11,092 nucleotides of DNA from Frankiaceae bacterium (GCA_947479995.1 CANKBT010000081.1:1-11092), one strand, 5' to 3'; counted from the stretch's first letter, positions 1-6,396 are shown. Translations and numbers: made by a program. The notes: generated by a model not told the origin, from the letters alone.

Positions 1-653
1 GCGATGTCCCACTCCATCGTCGGGCCGAAGCGCGGGTAGACGTCGGCCTCGCCGGCGGCGACGAGGCAGAGCTTCAGCGACGACCCCGCGCTGCGCAGGT
101 CGGCCGGCTGCAGGCGGTCGAGGAAGGCGCGCGTGGCGTCGTCGAGGTGGCTGCGCGAGGCGACGGCCACCAGCCCGCCCTCGGGGTACGCGCGCGTGCG
201 CACCGGCGCGGTCGCGACGAGGCGCGCGCCCGGGGCGACGTCGGCGCGCACGGCCCGCGTGCCGCCGGCGTACGCCGTGCCGCGCGCCGGCGCGTACACC
301 GCGCCGCACACCGGGGCGCCGTCGCGCACGAGCGCGACGTTGACCGTGAAGTCGCCGTTGCGCGACACGAACTCGCGGGTGCCGTCGAGCGGGTCGACGA
401 GCAGGAACTCGCGCGGCACCTCGGGCAGCCCGCCGGCGCTGACGGCCTCCTCCGCGACGACCGTGACGCCGGGCAGCAGTGCGGACAGCCCGGCGAGCAG
501 CACCTCCTCGGCGCGCTCGTCGGCCTCGCTCACCGGCGACGCGTCGTCCTTGGTGCGCACCGCGAAGTCGGTGGCGTAGACCTCCATGACGACCCGCCCG
601 GCGTCGACGGTGAGCTGCGCGAGCGCGAGGGCGAGGTCGTCCGGGTCGGTCAC
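1..653 (-). CDS. cysQ: 3'(2'),5'-bisphosphate nucleotidase CysQ, 3' end cut by the window edge
   Basis: Member of the inositol monophosphatase/FIG superfamily, Mg2+-dependent and cytoplasmic. CysQ removes a phosphate from 3'-phosphoadenosine 5'-phosphate (PAP) and PAPS during sulfate assimilation. The visible 217 residues include the metal-binding VDPLDGT motif at about residues 86-92, a preceding EE pair near 68-69, the SRSH motif near 167-170, and the C-terminal signature SSLKLC...YPRFGPTMEWDIA near 191-218. YPR-GPT-EWD is what separates CysQ from plain inositol monophosphatases. The GTG at 653 is the only sensible start, because other upstream ATGs run into a stop. There is no clear Shine-Dalgarno; a CATGAT hexamer 6 bases upstream is a weak leaderless -10 candidate. 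About 40-50 C-terminal residues should lie beyond the left edge. It is divergent from the flavin reductase. The family call is firm; substrate preference between PAP and inositol phosphates is inferred from motifs. Confidence 0.92.
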   Translation of the reverse strand, partial: MTDPDDLALALAQLTVDAGRVVMEVYATDFAVRTKDDASPVSEADERAEEVLLAGLSALLPGVTVVAEEAVSAGGLPEVPREFLLVDPLDGTREFVSRNGDFTVNVALVRDGAPVCGAVYAPARGTAYAGGTRAVRADVAPGARLVATAPVRTRAYPEGGLVAVASRSHLDDATRAFLDRLQPADLRSAGSSLKLCLVAAGEADVYPRFGPTMEWDI

Positions 654-691
654 CCCGACATCATGGCGGGCCGGTGGGGGAGAGTGGTCCC

Positions 692-1192
692 GTGGAGCAG
701 GAGACCGGCCTCGGCGCCGAGCAGGCGCTGGCGCCCGCCGAGCTGCGCCGGGTGCTGAGCACCTTCGCCAGCGGCGTCACGGTCGTCACCGGCGACGACG
801 ACGGCACGCCGGTCGGCTTCGCCTGCCAGTCGTTCTCGTCGCTGTCGCTCGACCCGCCGCTCGTGCTGTTCTGCCCGGCGCGCACGTCGGGCAGCTGGCC
901 GCGCATCCGGCACTCGGGGTCCTTCACCGTCAACGTGCTCGCCTCCGACCAGGAGGACGTCTGCCTGGTCTTCGCGCGGCAGGTGCCCGACCGCTTCAGC
1001 CAGGTGCGGTGGCGCGCGACGCCGACCGGCCCGGCGCTCGACGGCGTGCTCGCGACCGTGCACTGCGACGTCGAGGCGGTGCACGACGGCGGCGACCACG
1101 AGGTCGTCATCGGCCGGGTGCGCGAGCTCGTCACGCACCGCGACGCCGCGCCGCTCGTGTTCTTCCGCGGGGCCTTCGGCCTCGGCAGCTGA
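692..1192 (+). CDS. Flavin reductase-like domain protein (HpaC/RutF type, FMN-binding split barrel)
   Basis: 166-residue protein of the flavin reductase-like family, which reduces FMN or FAD with NAD(P)H and hands the reduced flavin to a partner monooxygenase. Visible hallmarks are the N-terminal LSTFASGVTVVT stretch (about 22-33), the QSFSSLSLDPPLVLF core (46-60) with the S-S-L-S-DPPL flavin-site signature, FTVNVLA (78-84), and the late PLVFFRGAF segment (154-162). One domain fills the whole protein. I prefer the GTG at 692 because GGGGGAG (676-682) sits 9 bases upstream; an in-frame GTG at 674 would add six residues. No monooxygenase partner is adjacent, so the physiological acceptor is unknown. 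It is divergent from cysQ and 43 bases upstream of a permease on the same strand. Family assignment is strong; function beyond flavin reduction is not shown. Confidence 0.85.
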   Translation: MEQETGLGAEQALAPAELRRVLSTFASGVTVVTGDDDGTPVGFACQSFSSLSLDPPLVLFCPARTSGSWPRIRHSGSFTVNVLASDQEDVCLVFARQVPDRFSQVRWRATPTGPALDGVLATVHCDVEAVHDGGDHEVVIGRVRELVTHRDAAPLVFFRGAFGLGS

Positions 1193-1204
1193 CGCCGGCG
1201 GGTT

Positions 1205-1233
1205 GCCGCGCCCTGCACGGGGCACGGCGCGGC
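1205..1233 (+). promoter_or_regulatory. GC hairpin abutting the permease start codon
   Basis: An 8-bp perfect stem (1205-1212 GCCGCGCC pairing with 1226-1233 GGCGCGGC) continues, after one mismatch, into a 3-bp inner stem (1214-1216 with 1222-1224) and a 5-base loop. It fills the gap between the flavin reductase stop and the permease ATG at 1236, where no Shine-Dalgarno is visible. It could attenuate or insulate the upstream transcript, or hide the permease initiation region. No T run follows, and GC-rich DNA makes such stems by chance fairly often. Confidence 0.4.
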
Positions 1234-1235
1234 GC

Positions 1236-2570
1236 ATGAGCGAGCCCGCGCTGCAGCGCGCGATCACCGGCCGGCTGCTGTTCCTGTTCGTCCTCGGCGA
1301 CGTGCTCGGCGCGGGCGTCTACGCGCTCGTCGGGAGCATCGCCGCCGAGACCGGCGGCGCGGTGTGGGCGCCGCTCGTGGTCGCGCTCGTGCTCGCGCTG
1401 CTCACGGCGGGCAGCTACGCCGAGCTCGTGACGAAGTACCCGCGGGCGGGCGGCGCGGCGGTCTTCGCGCAGCGCGCGTACCGGCGCCCGGTCGTGTCCT
1501 TCCTCGTCGGCTACTGCATGGCCGCGGCGGGCGTCGTCTCGGCCGCGGGCCTCGCGCTCGCCTTCGCCGGCGACTACCTCGGCGAGCTCGTCGACGTGCC
1601 GACCGTGCCCGCCGCCGTCGTGTTCCTGCTGCTCGTCGCGGTGCTCAACGCGCGCGGCATCAAGGACAGCCTGCGCGCCAACGTCGTCATGACGCTCGTC
1701 GAGGTCGGCGGCCTCGTGCTCGTCGTCGTGCTCGGCCTGCTGGTGGTCACCGGCGGCGACGGCGACGCCGGCCGCGTGCTCGAGACGCGCGAGGGCGTCG
1801 GCGTCGGCAGCGCCGTGCTCGGCGGCGCGCTGCTGGCCTACTACTCGTTCGTCGGCTTCGAGACCTCCGCCAACGTCGCCGAGGAGACGGTCGACGTGCG
1901 CCGCACCTACCCGCGGGCGCTGCTCGGCGCGCTGCTGGTCGCCGGCGCGGCGTACCTCCTCGTCGGCCTGGCCGTGAGCGCGGCGGTGCCGACCGACGTG
2001 CTGGCCGGCTCGAGCGCGCCGCTGCTCGAGGTGGTGCGGCTGTCCGGCACCGGGCTGTCGCCCGACGTGTTCAGCCTCATCGCGCTCATCGCCGTCGCGA
2101 ACGGCGCGCTGCTCACCATGGTCATGGCCAGCCGGCTCGTCTACGGCATGGCGCGCGAGTCGCTGCTGCCGCCGGTGCTCGGGCGCGTCCTGCCGGGGCG
2201 GCGCACGCCCGGCGTGGCGATCGTCGCGACGACGGCGGTGGCCGTCGCGCTCGCCGTCACCGGCGACCTGGCGACGCTCGCCGAGACCGTCGTGCTGCTG
2301 CTGCTCGTGGTGTTCACCAGCACCAACCTCGCGGTGCTCGTGCTGCGCCGCGACGAGACCGCCGAGGACCACGTGCGGGTGCCGACCGCCGTGCCCGTGC
2401 TGGGCGTCGCGTCGTGCGTGCTGCTCGCCACGCAGCAGGAGGCGGCCACGTGGGCCCGCGCCGGCCTGCTCGTCGCCGTCGGCCTGCTGCTGTACGGCCT
2501 GTCGCGGCTCGCCGGCGCCCGCGGCTCCGCGCAGCCCGCCGGCGAGGAGCGGACGGCGACCGGGCGCTAG
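1236..2570 (+). CDS. APC-superfamily amino acid permease
   Basis: 444-residue, strongly hydrophobic membrane protein of the amino acid-polyamine-organocation superfamily, predicted to carry amino acids or related amines across the cytoplasmic membrane by proton-coupled symport or by exchange. The first helix carries the broken-helix motif GDVLGAGVYALVG (about 21-33), the substrate-site glycine motif of the family. SYAELVTKYPRAGGAAVF (60-77) matches the conserved loop after helix 2, and FVGFETSANVAEETVD (205-220) followed by RRTYPRAL matches the helix 6-7 signature. Further hydrophobic helices fall near 85-112, 125-137, 150-172, 191-207, 228-250, 278-300, 326-341, 349-369, 385-398 and 408-424, about 12 in all. 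The ATG at 1236 is chosen over an in-frame TTG at 1203, since the latter adds an Arg-rich leader unlike the family. No clear Shine-Dalgarno. Substrate cannot be deduced. Confidence 0.9.
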   Translation: MSEPALQRAITGRLLFLFVLGDVLGAGVYALVGSIAAETGGAVWAPLVVALVLALLTAGSYAELVTKYPRAGGAAVFAQRAYRRPVVSFLVGYCMAAAGVVSAAGLALAFAGDYLGELVDVPTVPAAVVFLLLVAVLNARGIKDSLRANVVMTLVEVGGLVLVVVLGLLVVTGGDGDAGRVLETREGVGVGSAVLGGALLAYYSFVGFETSANVAEETVDVRRTYPRALLGALLVAGAAYLLVGLAVSAAVPTDVLAGSSAPLLEVVRLSGTGLSPDVFSLIALIAVANGALLTMVMASRLVYGMARESLLPPVLGRVLPGRRTPGVAIVATTAVAVALAVTGDLATLAETVVLLLLVVFTSTNLAVLVLRRDETAEDHVRVPTAVPVLGVASCVLLATQQEAATWARAGLLVAVGLLLYGLSRLAGARGSAQPAGEERTATGR

Positions 2571-2941
2571 GAGCCGCTCGGGCGCTGCCAGGTGCCGTCG
2601 TCGGCCAGCCGCGCGATGCGCACGTGCATGGTCGAGCGCTGGTGCAGCGCCGCGGCGACCGCGCGGTGCAGCCCGTCGTCGAGGTAGAGCACGCCCTGCC
2701 ACTCCACGACGTGGCAGAACAGGTCGCCGAAGAAGGTGGAGTCCTCGGCGAGCAGCACGTCGAGGCGCAGCTCGGCCTTGGTCGTCACGAGGTCGGCGAG
2801 GGCGACCTGCCGCGGCGGGATCGACGCCCAGTCGCGGTGCGCCATGTCGGGGTCGGGGTAGGGCCGCGCGTCGAGCACGCCGCGGAACACCCGGCCGCCC
2901 GAGGACGGGCGACGGGTCGGCGGGCGGCGCGGGACGGTCAC
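2567..2941 (-). CDS. Small actinobacterial protein with ParB/Srx-like DGxHR motif (relatives often labelled VapB-family antitoxin)
   Basis: 124-residue soluble protein. After a Pro/Arg-rich leader (1-18) comes a conserved-looking block: VFRGVLDARPYPD (18-30), DLVTTKAELRLDVLL (50-64), DSTFFGDLF (67-75) and VVEWQGVLYLDDGLHRAVAAAL (78-99). From memory, close relatives are common in Actinobacteria and carry an automatic 'VapB family antitoxin' label. What I see instead resembles the ParB N-terminal/sulfiredoxin fold: a strand and helix with a target phrase, then a Y-L-x-DG-x-HR-A-x-A nucleotide-site motif. There is no ribbon-helix-helix or AbrB-like DNA-binding segment and no neighbouring PIN toxin, so a toxin-antitoxin role is not supported. 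GTG start at 2941. Its stop shares CTAG with the convergent permease stop. It lies 61 bases downstream of the cyclotransferase on the same strand. Function unknown. Confidence 0.78.
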   Translation of the reverse strand: MTVPRRPPTRRPSSGGRVFRGVLDARPYPDPDMAHRDWASIPPRQVALADLVTTKAELRLDVLLAEDSTFFGDLFCHVVEWQGVLYLDDGLHRAVAAALHQRSTMHVRIARLADDGTWQRPSGS

Positions 2942-2957
2942 CCGCCCAGGCTCGCAC

Positions 2958-2978
2958 GCGCCGCCGGGCGGGCGGCGC
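2958..2978 (-). terminator. GC hairpin between the cyclotransferase and the small ParB-like gene
   Basis: Perfect 8-bp inverted repeat (2958-2965 GCGCCGCC with 2971-2978 GGCGGCGC) around a 5-base loop, in the 61-base gap after the cyclotransferase stop. It lacks a T tract on either side, so it is at best a weak or factor-assisted terminator or an mRNA-stabilising stem. Chance is possible at this GC content. Confidence 0.35.
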
Positions 2979-3002
2979 AGGGCCGGGGCCGACCCGCCGT
3001 GC

Positions 3003-3455
3003 TCAGGCGCCGGCGGACCGGCAGGGCCGCTCGCGGAGCTCGCGCACGTAGTCGTCGGGCGCGCCGGCGTCCTCGGCGGCCTGCGCCAGCACGCCCAGGT
3101 AGCGCGCGGAGGGCAGACCGCCCTCGTAGCCGTCGAGCACGTAGACCCAGGCGAGCCGGTCGCCGTCGAGCGTCTTCACGCGCACCTTGGTCTTGCGGTA
3201 GAGCCCGGTGTCGGCGCCCTCCCACGCGTCGAGGTGCGCGGCGTCGGCCTCGGTGAGGTCGTACAGCCCGACGTAGACGTGCTCGCCGGGCGCCTCGGCC
3301 AGGGTCGCGAGCGCGCCCTCCCAGCCCATCTCCTCGCCGCCGAACGTGAGCCGCCAGCCCTCGATCCAGCCCGTCCCGAGGGACGGCGAGTGGGGGCAGC
3401 GCCGGATCATCTGCGCCGGGTCGAGGTTGCTCCCGTACGCGGCGTACAGCGCCAT
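3003..3455 (-). CDS. Gamma-glutamylcyclotransferase-fold protein
   Basis: 150-residue protein of the GGCT/AIG2-like fold. Members cyclise gamma-glutamyl groups to 5-oxoproline or cleave gamma-glutamyl-amine bonds. The N-terminus carries the substrate-loop motif YGSNL (residues 7-11). LDAWEG (75-80) matches the region holding the catalytic glutamate of the human enzyme, which points to Glu79 as the acid/base here. The C-terminal half has AWVYVLDGY (102-110) and YLGVLAQAAEDAG (119-131), typical of bacterial members, and the length is normal. The ATG at 3455 is right for the family, since YGSN follows directly. No Shine-Dalgarno precedes it, but TAGGCT (3468-3463) lies 7 bases upstream, the spacing expected for a leaderless mRNA. 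It diverges from lpdA; I recall the same pairing in Mycobacterium (Rv3304/Rv3303c) and Streptomyces, unverified here. The exact substrate is unknown. Confidence 0.85.
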   Translation of the reverse strand: MALYAAYGSNLDPAQMIRRCPHSPSLGTGWIEGWRLTFGGEEMGWEGALATLAEAPGEHVYVGLYDLTEADAAHLDAWEGADTGLYRKTKVRVKTLDGDRLAWVYVLDGYEGGLPSARYLGVLAQAAEDAGAPDDYVRELRERPCRSAGA

Positions 3456-3462
3456 GCCGGGG

Positions 3463-3468
3463 AGCCTA
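3463..3468 (-). promoter_or_regulatory. Candidate -10 element for a leaderless cyclotransferase mRNA
   Basis: TAGGCT fits the actinobacterial TANNNT -10 pattern and ends 7 bases before the ATG at 3455, which would place the transcription start at or next to the start codon. No convincing -35 is visible, and no ribosome binding site precedes the gene. Confidence 0.4.
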
Positions 3469-3482
3469 CCGACGCCCGAGGT

Positions 3483-3488
3483 GGGAGG
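3483..3488 (+). promoter_or_regulatory. Shine-Dalgarno that fixes the lpdA start
   Basis: GGGAGG is directly adjacent to the first in-frame ATG (3489), too close to serve it, but is 9 bases from the in-frame GTG at 3498. It therefore favours the shorter protein beginning MTRIAIVGGGPAGYE, which also agrees with where mycobacterial LpdA begins. Confidence 0.65.
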
Positions 3489-3497
3489 ATGGTGACC

Positions 3498-4853
3498 GTG
3501 ACCAGGATCGCGATCGTCGGCGGGGGACCCGCGGGCTACGAGGCCGCCCTCGTGGCCTGCCAGCTCGGGGCGGAGGTCACGCTCGTCGACCGCGACGGCA
3601 TCGGCGGGCAGTGCGTGCTGTCGGACTGCGTGCCCTCCAAGACCTTCATCGCGACCTCCGAGGCGATGACCACGTACGCCCACGCCGACCGCCTCGGCGT
3701 GCACACCGAGGGGCTGGTCTCGACCCGCCTGTCGGAGGTGCACCAGCGCGTCAAGGCGCTCGCCCTCGCGCAGTCGCACGACATCGCGCACCGGCTGGAG
3801 CGCGACGGCGTGCGGCTCCTGGCGGGGCAGGCGCGGCTGACCAGCGCCTCGACCGTCGAGGTCGACGGCGAGGTCGTCGAGGCCGACGCCGTGCTGCTGG
3901 CGGTGGGCGCGCGGCCGCGCGTCGTCGAGGGCGCCGAGCCCGACGGCGAGCGCATCCTCGACTGGCGCCAGCTCTACGACCTCACCGAGCTTCCCGAGCA
4001 CCTCGTCGTCGTCGGCTCCGGCGTGACCGGCGCGGAGTTCGCCAACGCCTACCTGGCGATGGGCTCGCAGGTGACGCTCGTCTCCAGCCGCGACCGGCTG
4101 CTGCCCAGCGAGGACCGCGACGCCGCCGAGCTGCTGCAGACCGTCTTCGAGGGCCGCGGCATGCACGTGCAGCGCGGGCGCGCCGCCACCGTCGTCAGCA
4201 CGGGGGACGGCGTGCTCGTCACGCTCACCGACGGCACCGAGGTGCGGGGCAGCCACTGCCTCATGACGGTCGGCTCGGTGCCCAACACCGAGGGCCTCGG
4301 CCTCGAGGAGGTCGGCGTGCGCGTCGGCGCCGGCGGCCAGGTCGAGGTCGACCGCGTCAGCCGCACCAACGTGCCGGGCGTCTACGCCGCCGGCGACTGC
4401 ACCGGCGTGCTCGCGCTCGCGTCGGTCGCCGCCATGCAGGGCCGCATCGCCATGTGGCACGTGCTCGGCGAGGCGGTGTCGCCGCTGCGGCTGTCGACCG
4501 TGTCGGCCAACGTCTTCACCGACCCGCAGGTCGCGTCGGTCGGCGTGACGCAGAAGCAGGTCGAGTCGGGCGAGGTCGTCGCCGACCAGGTGACGCTGCC
4601 GCTGGCCACCAACGCGCGCGCCAAGATGCAGGGCCTCGAGCACGGCTTCGTGAAGTTCTTCTGCCGGCCGGGCAGCGGCACCGTGCTCGGCGGCGTCGTC
4701 GTGGCGCCGACCGCCAGCGAGCTGGTCATGCCGATGTCGCTCGCGGTGCAGCACGGCCTGACGGCCGACCAGATCGCGCACACCTTCGCGATCTACCCGT
4801 CGCTGTCGGGCTCCGTGACCGAGGCGGCGCGGCAGCTCATGCTGCGCACCTGA
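3498..4853 (+). CDS. lpdA: NAD(P)H-quinone dehydrogenase LpdA (flavoprotein disulfide reductase family)
   Basis: 451-residue FAD flavoprotein closely resembling Mycobacterium tuberculosis LpdA (Rv3303c), a cytoplasmic NAD(P)H:quinone oxidoreductase linked to redox defence rather than a true dihydrolipoamide dehydrogenase. Domains in order: FAD-binding Rossmann with GGGPAG (8-13); active-site helix GGQCVLSDCVPSK (36-48); NAD(P)-binding GSGVTGAE (173-180); second FAD segment YAAGDC (296-301); dimerisation domain from about 336. Mycobacterial LpdA, as I recall, has GGAAVLDDC with only one cysteine. Here Cys39 and Cys44 restore the CxxxxC spacing. The C-terminal catalytic HPxxxE of lipoamide dehydrogenase is YPSLSG (433-438), so the His-Glu pair is absent, as in LpdA. 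The end of the second Rossmann strand is SSR (196-198) instead of an acidic residue, compatible with NADPH use. The start is chosen from the Shine-Dalgarno at 3483-3488. Convergent with the VOC gene, 12 bases apart. Confidence 0.93.
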   Translation: MTRIAIVGGGPAGYEAALVACQLGAEVTLVDRDGIGGQCVLSDCVPSKTFIATSEAMTTYAHADRLGVHTEGLVSTRLSEVHQRVKALALAQSHDIAHRLERDGVRLLAGQARLTSASTVEVDGEVVEADAVLLAVGARPRVVEGAEPDGERILDWRQLYDLTELPEHLVVVGSGVTGAEFANAYLAMGSQVTLVSSRDRLLPSEDRDAAELLQTVFEGRGMHVQRGRAATVVSTGDGVLVTLTDGTEVRGSHCLMTVGSVPNTEGLGLEEVGVRVGAGGQVEVDRVSRTNVPGVYAAGDCTGVLALASVAAMQGRIAMWHVLGEAVSPLRLSTVSANVFTDPQVASVGVTQKQVESGEVVADQVTLPLATNARAKMQGLEHGFVKFFCRPGSGTVLGGVVVAPTASELVMPMSLAVQHGLTADQIAHTFAIYPSLSGSVTEAARQLMLRT

Positions 4854-4865
4854 GCGGCGCGGGTC

Positions 4866-5303
4866 TCAGCCGCCCTGCAGCCGCTCGGCGAGCATGACGA
4901 TGATGCCGCTGGGACCGCGCAGGTAGGTCAGGCGGAACTGGTCCTCGTAGGTCGCCACGCCGCGCAGCGGGTGGCACCCGTGCCGGGCCGCGGTCTCGAG
5001 CGCCGCGTCGAGGTCGTCGACGAGGAAGGCCACGCGGTGCATGCCGACCTGGTTCGGCACCGCGGGCTCGACCTCGACGGCGGCCGGGTGCAGGTGCTCG
5101 AAGAGCTCGAGCCGGCCCTCGCCGTCGGGCGTCTGCAGCATCGCGATGCGGGCGTGGTTGCCGTCCAGGCCGACCGCGGTGTCGGACCACCCGCCGCTCA
5201 CGGTGTCGCGCCCCAGGACCGTCAGCCCCAGGTCGGTGAAGAAGGCGATGGCCTCCTCGATGTCGCGAACGGCGATGCCGACGTTCTCCAGCCTGATGGG
5301 CAC
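4866..5303 (-). CDS. VOC/glyoxalase-fold protein
   Basis: 145-residue protein made of two paired beta-alpha-beta-beta-beta modules (about 4-69 and 87-141), the vicinal oxygen chelate fold of glyoxalase I, methylmalonyl-CoA epimerase and ring-cleavage dioxygenases. Visible segments are ENVGIAVRDIEEAIAFF (6-22), GRLELFEH (63-70), GMHRVAFLVDDLDAAL (87-102) and RGPSGIIVMLAE (129-140). Likely metal-site residues are Glu66, His89 and Glu140, but the first-module histidine of methylmalonyl-CoA epimerase (HxGIAV) is Asn7. Epimerase activity is therefore doubtful even though an acyl-CoA carboxylase lies in the same run of genes. GTG start at 5303 without a ribosome binding site; TAGCGT lies 6 bases upstream. 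It follows the PKS stop by 19 bases, so it could also be the last gene of the operon. Substrate unknown. Confidence 0.85.
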   Translation of the reverse strand: MPIRLENVGIAVRDIEEAIAFFTDLGLTVLGRDTVSGGWSDTAVGLDGNHARIAMLQTPDGEGRLELFEHLHPAAVEVEPAVPNQVGMHRVAFLVDDLDAALETAARHGCHPLRGVATYEDQFRLTYLRGPSGIIVMLAERLQGG

Positions 5304-5309
5304 GGCCGC

Positions 5310-5315
5310 ACGCTA
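5310..5315 (-). promoter_or_regulatory. Candidate -10 element for a leaderless VOC mRNA
   Basis: TAGCGT matches TANNNT and ends 6 bases before the GTG at 5303, in the 19-base gap behind the PKS stop. This would let the VOC gene be transcribed apart from the upstream operon. No clear -35 is visible. Confidence 0.35.
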
Positions 5316-5322
5316 GCGCGCG

Positions 5323-6396
5323 TCAGGCGGCCCAGCGGGTGAGGACGGCGTAGAGCGTCAGGCCGGGGCCGAACGCCACGAGCAGCACGAGGTCGCCGGG
5401 CGCGAAGTCGCGGGTGCGCAGCATCTCCTCGGTGACCATGAGCACCGTGCCGGACGAGCAGTTGCCGTTCTGGTCGAGCACCCGGCGCGACGCGTCGAGG
5501 CCGCCCTCGGGCACCTCGCAGCGCTCGCCGACGACGTCGAGGATGCGGGGGCCGCCCGGGTGCACGGCCCAGCCCGCGACGTCGTGCACGGTCTTGCCGT
5601 GGCGGGCGAGCAGGGTGTCGACGACGGGGCGCACGGCGTCCTGCAGCGCGTACGGCACCTTGGGCGACAGGCCCATGCGGAAGCCGGTGTCGGTGACGTC
5701 CCACGTCATGAGCGAGGCGGTGTCGACGTTCGTCGCCGCCTCGGAGTCGAGCACCTCGAGGCCGGGAGGCAGGTCGGGGGCGTCGCCCGGCAGCACCGCG
5801 GCGGCGGCCGCGGCGTCGGCGAACAGCGAGTGCGCGACGAGCTGCTGCAGCCCCTCGGGGGTGTCGGCAGCGAGCGGCGGCTGCGCGTGCAGGCTCGTCA
5901 GCTCGCAGCACAGCAGCACGGCCGGCCTGCTGCGCGAGCGGGCGAAGTCGGCGACCGACAGCAGGCCGGGGAGCGCGGCGTAGCAGCCCATGTGGCCGAT
6001 GCCGAGGCGCTGCGTCGAGTCGGGGAAGCCCAGGTCGCGCGACAGCACGATGTCGAGGCCGGGGGTGGCGTAGCCGGTGCACGAGGCGACCGAGAACAGG
6101 CCGACCTGCGCGGGGTCGACGGCGCCGCCGAGCACGCCCGACACCGCCTCCTTGCCGAGCGGCAGCGCCTCGACCATGAAGCGCCGCATGCGCTCTCCGG
6201 TGCCCCACGAGGTGACGTCCTCGACGCGGGGGTCGAGCACGCCGTGGCGGGTCGTGACGCCGGCGCTCTGCCACAGCTTCTCGGCGCGCGGGTCGCTGCC
6301 GAAGCGCTCGGCGAAGAAGTCCGTCCAGAGGCCGGCGTGGTCCATGGGCGCCGGGACGGCGTGGGCGAGCGAGACGAGGCGGGGGTAGGGCGTCAC
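5323..6396 (-). CDS. Type III polyketide synthase (chalcone synthase-like)
   Basis: 357-residue homodimeric-type ketosynthase of the chalcone/stilbene synthase family. These enzymes extend an acyl-CoA starter with malonyl-CoA and cyclise the product to resorcinols, pyrones, phloroglucinols or related rings. The complete Cys-His-Asn triad is visible: Cys106 in SVASCTGYATPG, His279 in WAVHPGG and Asn312 in GNCSSGTVL. The family's C-terminal GFGPG motif appears as AFGPGLT (341-347), and ITTR-type residues occur as GVTTRHGVLD (46-55). TGYATPG at the nucleophile is typical of bacterial long-chain alkylpyrone/alkylresorcinol synthases, so a fatty acyl starter is the best guess. The GTG at 6396 is preceded by GGGTGAG (6412-6406), 9 bases upstream, which overlaps the methyltransferase stop; the two are thus coupled in translation. 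The product is not determinable from sequence. Confidence 0.92.
   Translation of the reverse strand: MTPYPRLVSLAHAVPAPMDHAGLWTDFFAERFGSDPRAEKLWQSAGVTTRHGVLDPRVEDVTSWGTGERMRRFMVEALPLGKEAVSGVLGGAVDPAQVGLFSVASCTGYATPGLDIVLSRDLGFPDSTQRLGIGHMGCYAALPGLLSVADFARSRSRPAVLLCCELTSLHAQPPLAADTPEGLQQLVAHSLFADAAAAAAVLPGDAPDLPPGLEVLDSEAATNVDTASLMTWDVTDTGFRMGLSPKVPYALQDAVRPVVDTLLARHGKTVHDVAGWAVHPGGPRILDVVGERCEVPEGGLDASRRVLDQNGNCSSGTVLMVTEEMLRTRDFAPGDLVLLVAFGPGLTLYAVLTRWAA

Noticed and set aside
645..659. GTCGG-CCGAC inverted repeat over the cysQ start, considered as an operator
   Set aside because: Arms of only 5 bases, partly in coding sequence, and expected by chance; no second copy near the divergent flavin reductase.
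1131..2957. Very long minus-strand open frame (over 600 codons) opposite the permease
   Set aside because: Its translation is a low-complexity Arg/Ala/Gly/His-rich string typical of antisense frames in high-GC DNA. The plus-strand frame encodes a clear APC permease with helices and motifs.
2567..3455. Toxin-antitoxin pair formed by the cyclotransferase and the small downstream gene
   Set aside because: The cyclotransferase has an intact enzyme motif and normal length, there is no PIN, RelE or similar toxin, and the genes are separated by 61 bases with a hairpin.
4852..4886. 7-bp inverted repeat (GAGCGGC / GCCGCTC) across the convergent lpdA and VOC stops, considered as a two-way terminator
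   Set aside because: The 21-base loop, the lack of T tracts and the high GC content make chance pairing likely; it also lies partly inside the VOC coding sequence.
4866..5303. VOC protein as methylmalonyl-CoA epimerase, given the nearby carboxylase
   Set aside because: The metal-ligand histidine of the epimerase HxGIAV motif is Asn, and the second module follows a different VOC subfamily; kept as VOC of unknown substrate.
5312..5317. GCTAGC palindrome between the PKS and VOC genes as a regulator site
   Set aside because: A 6-base palindrome is too short to support an operator call; the overlapping TAGCGT is better explained as a -10 candidate.
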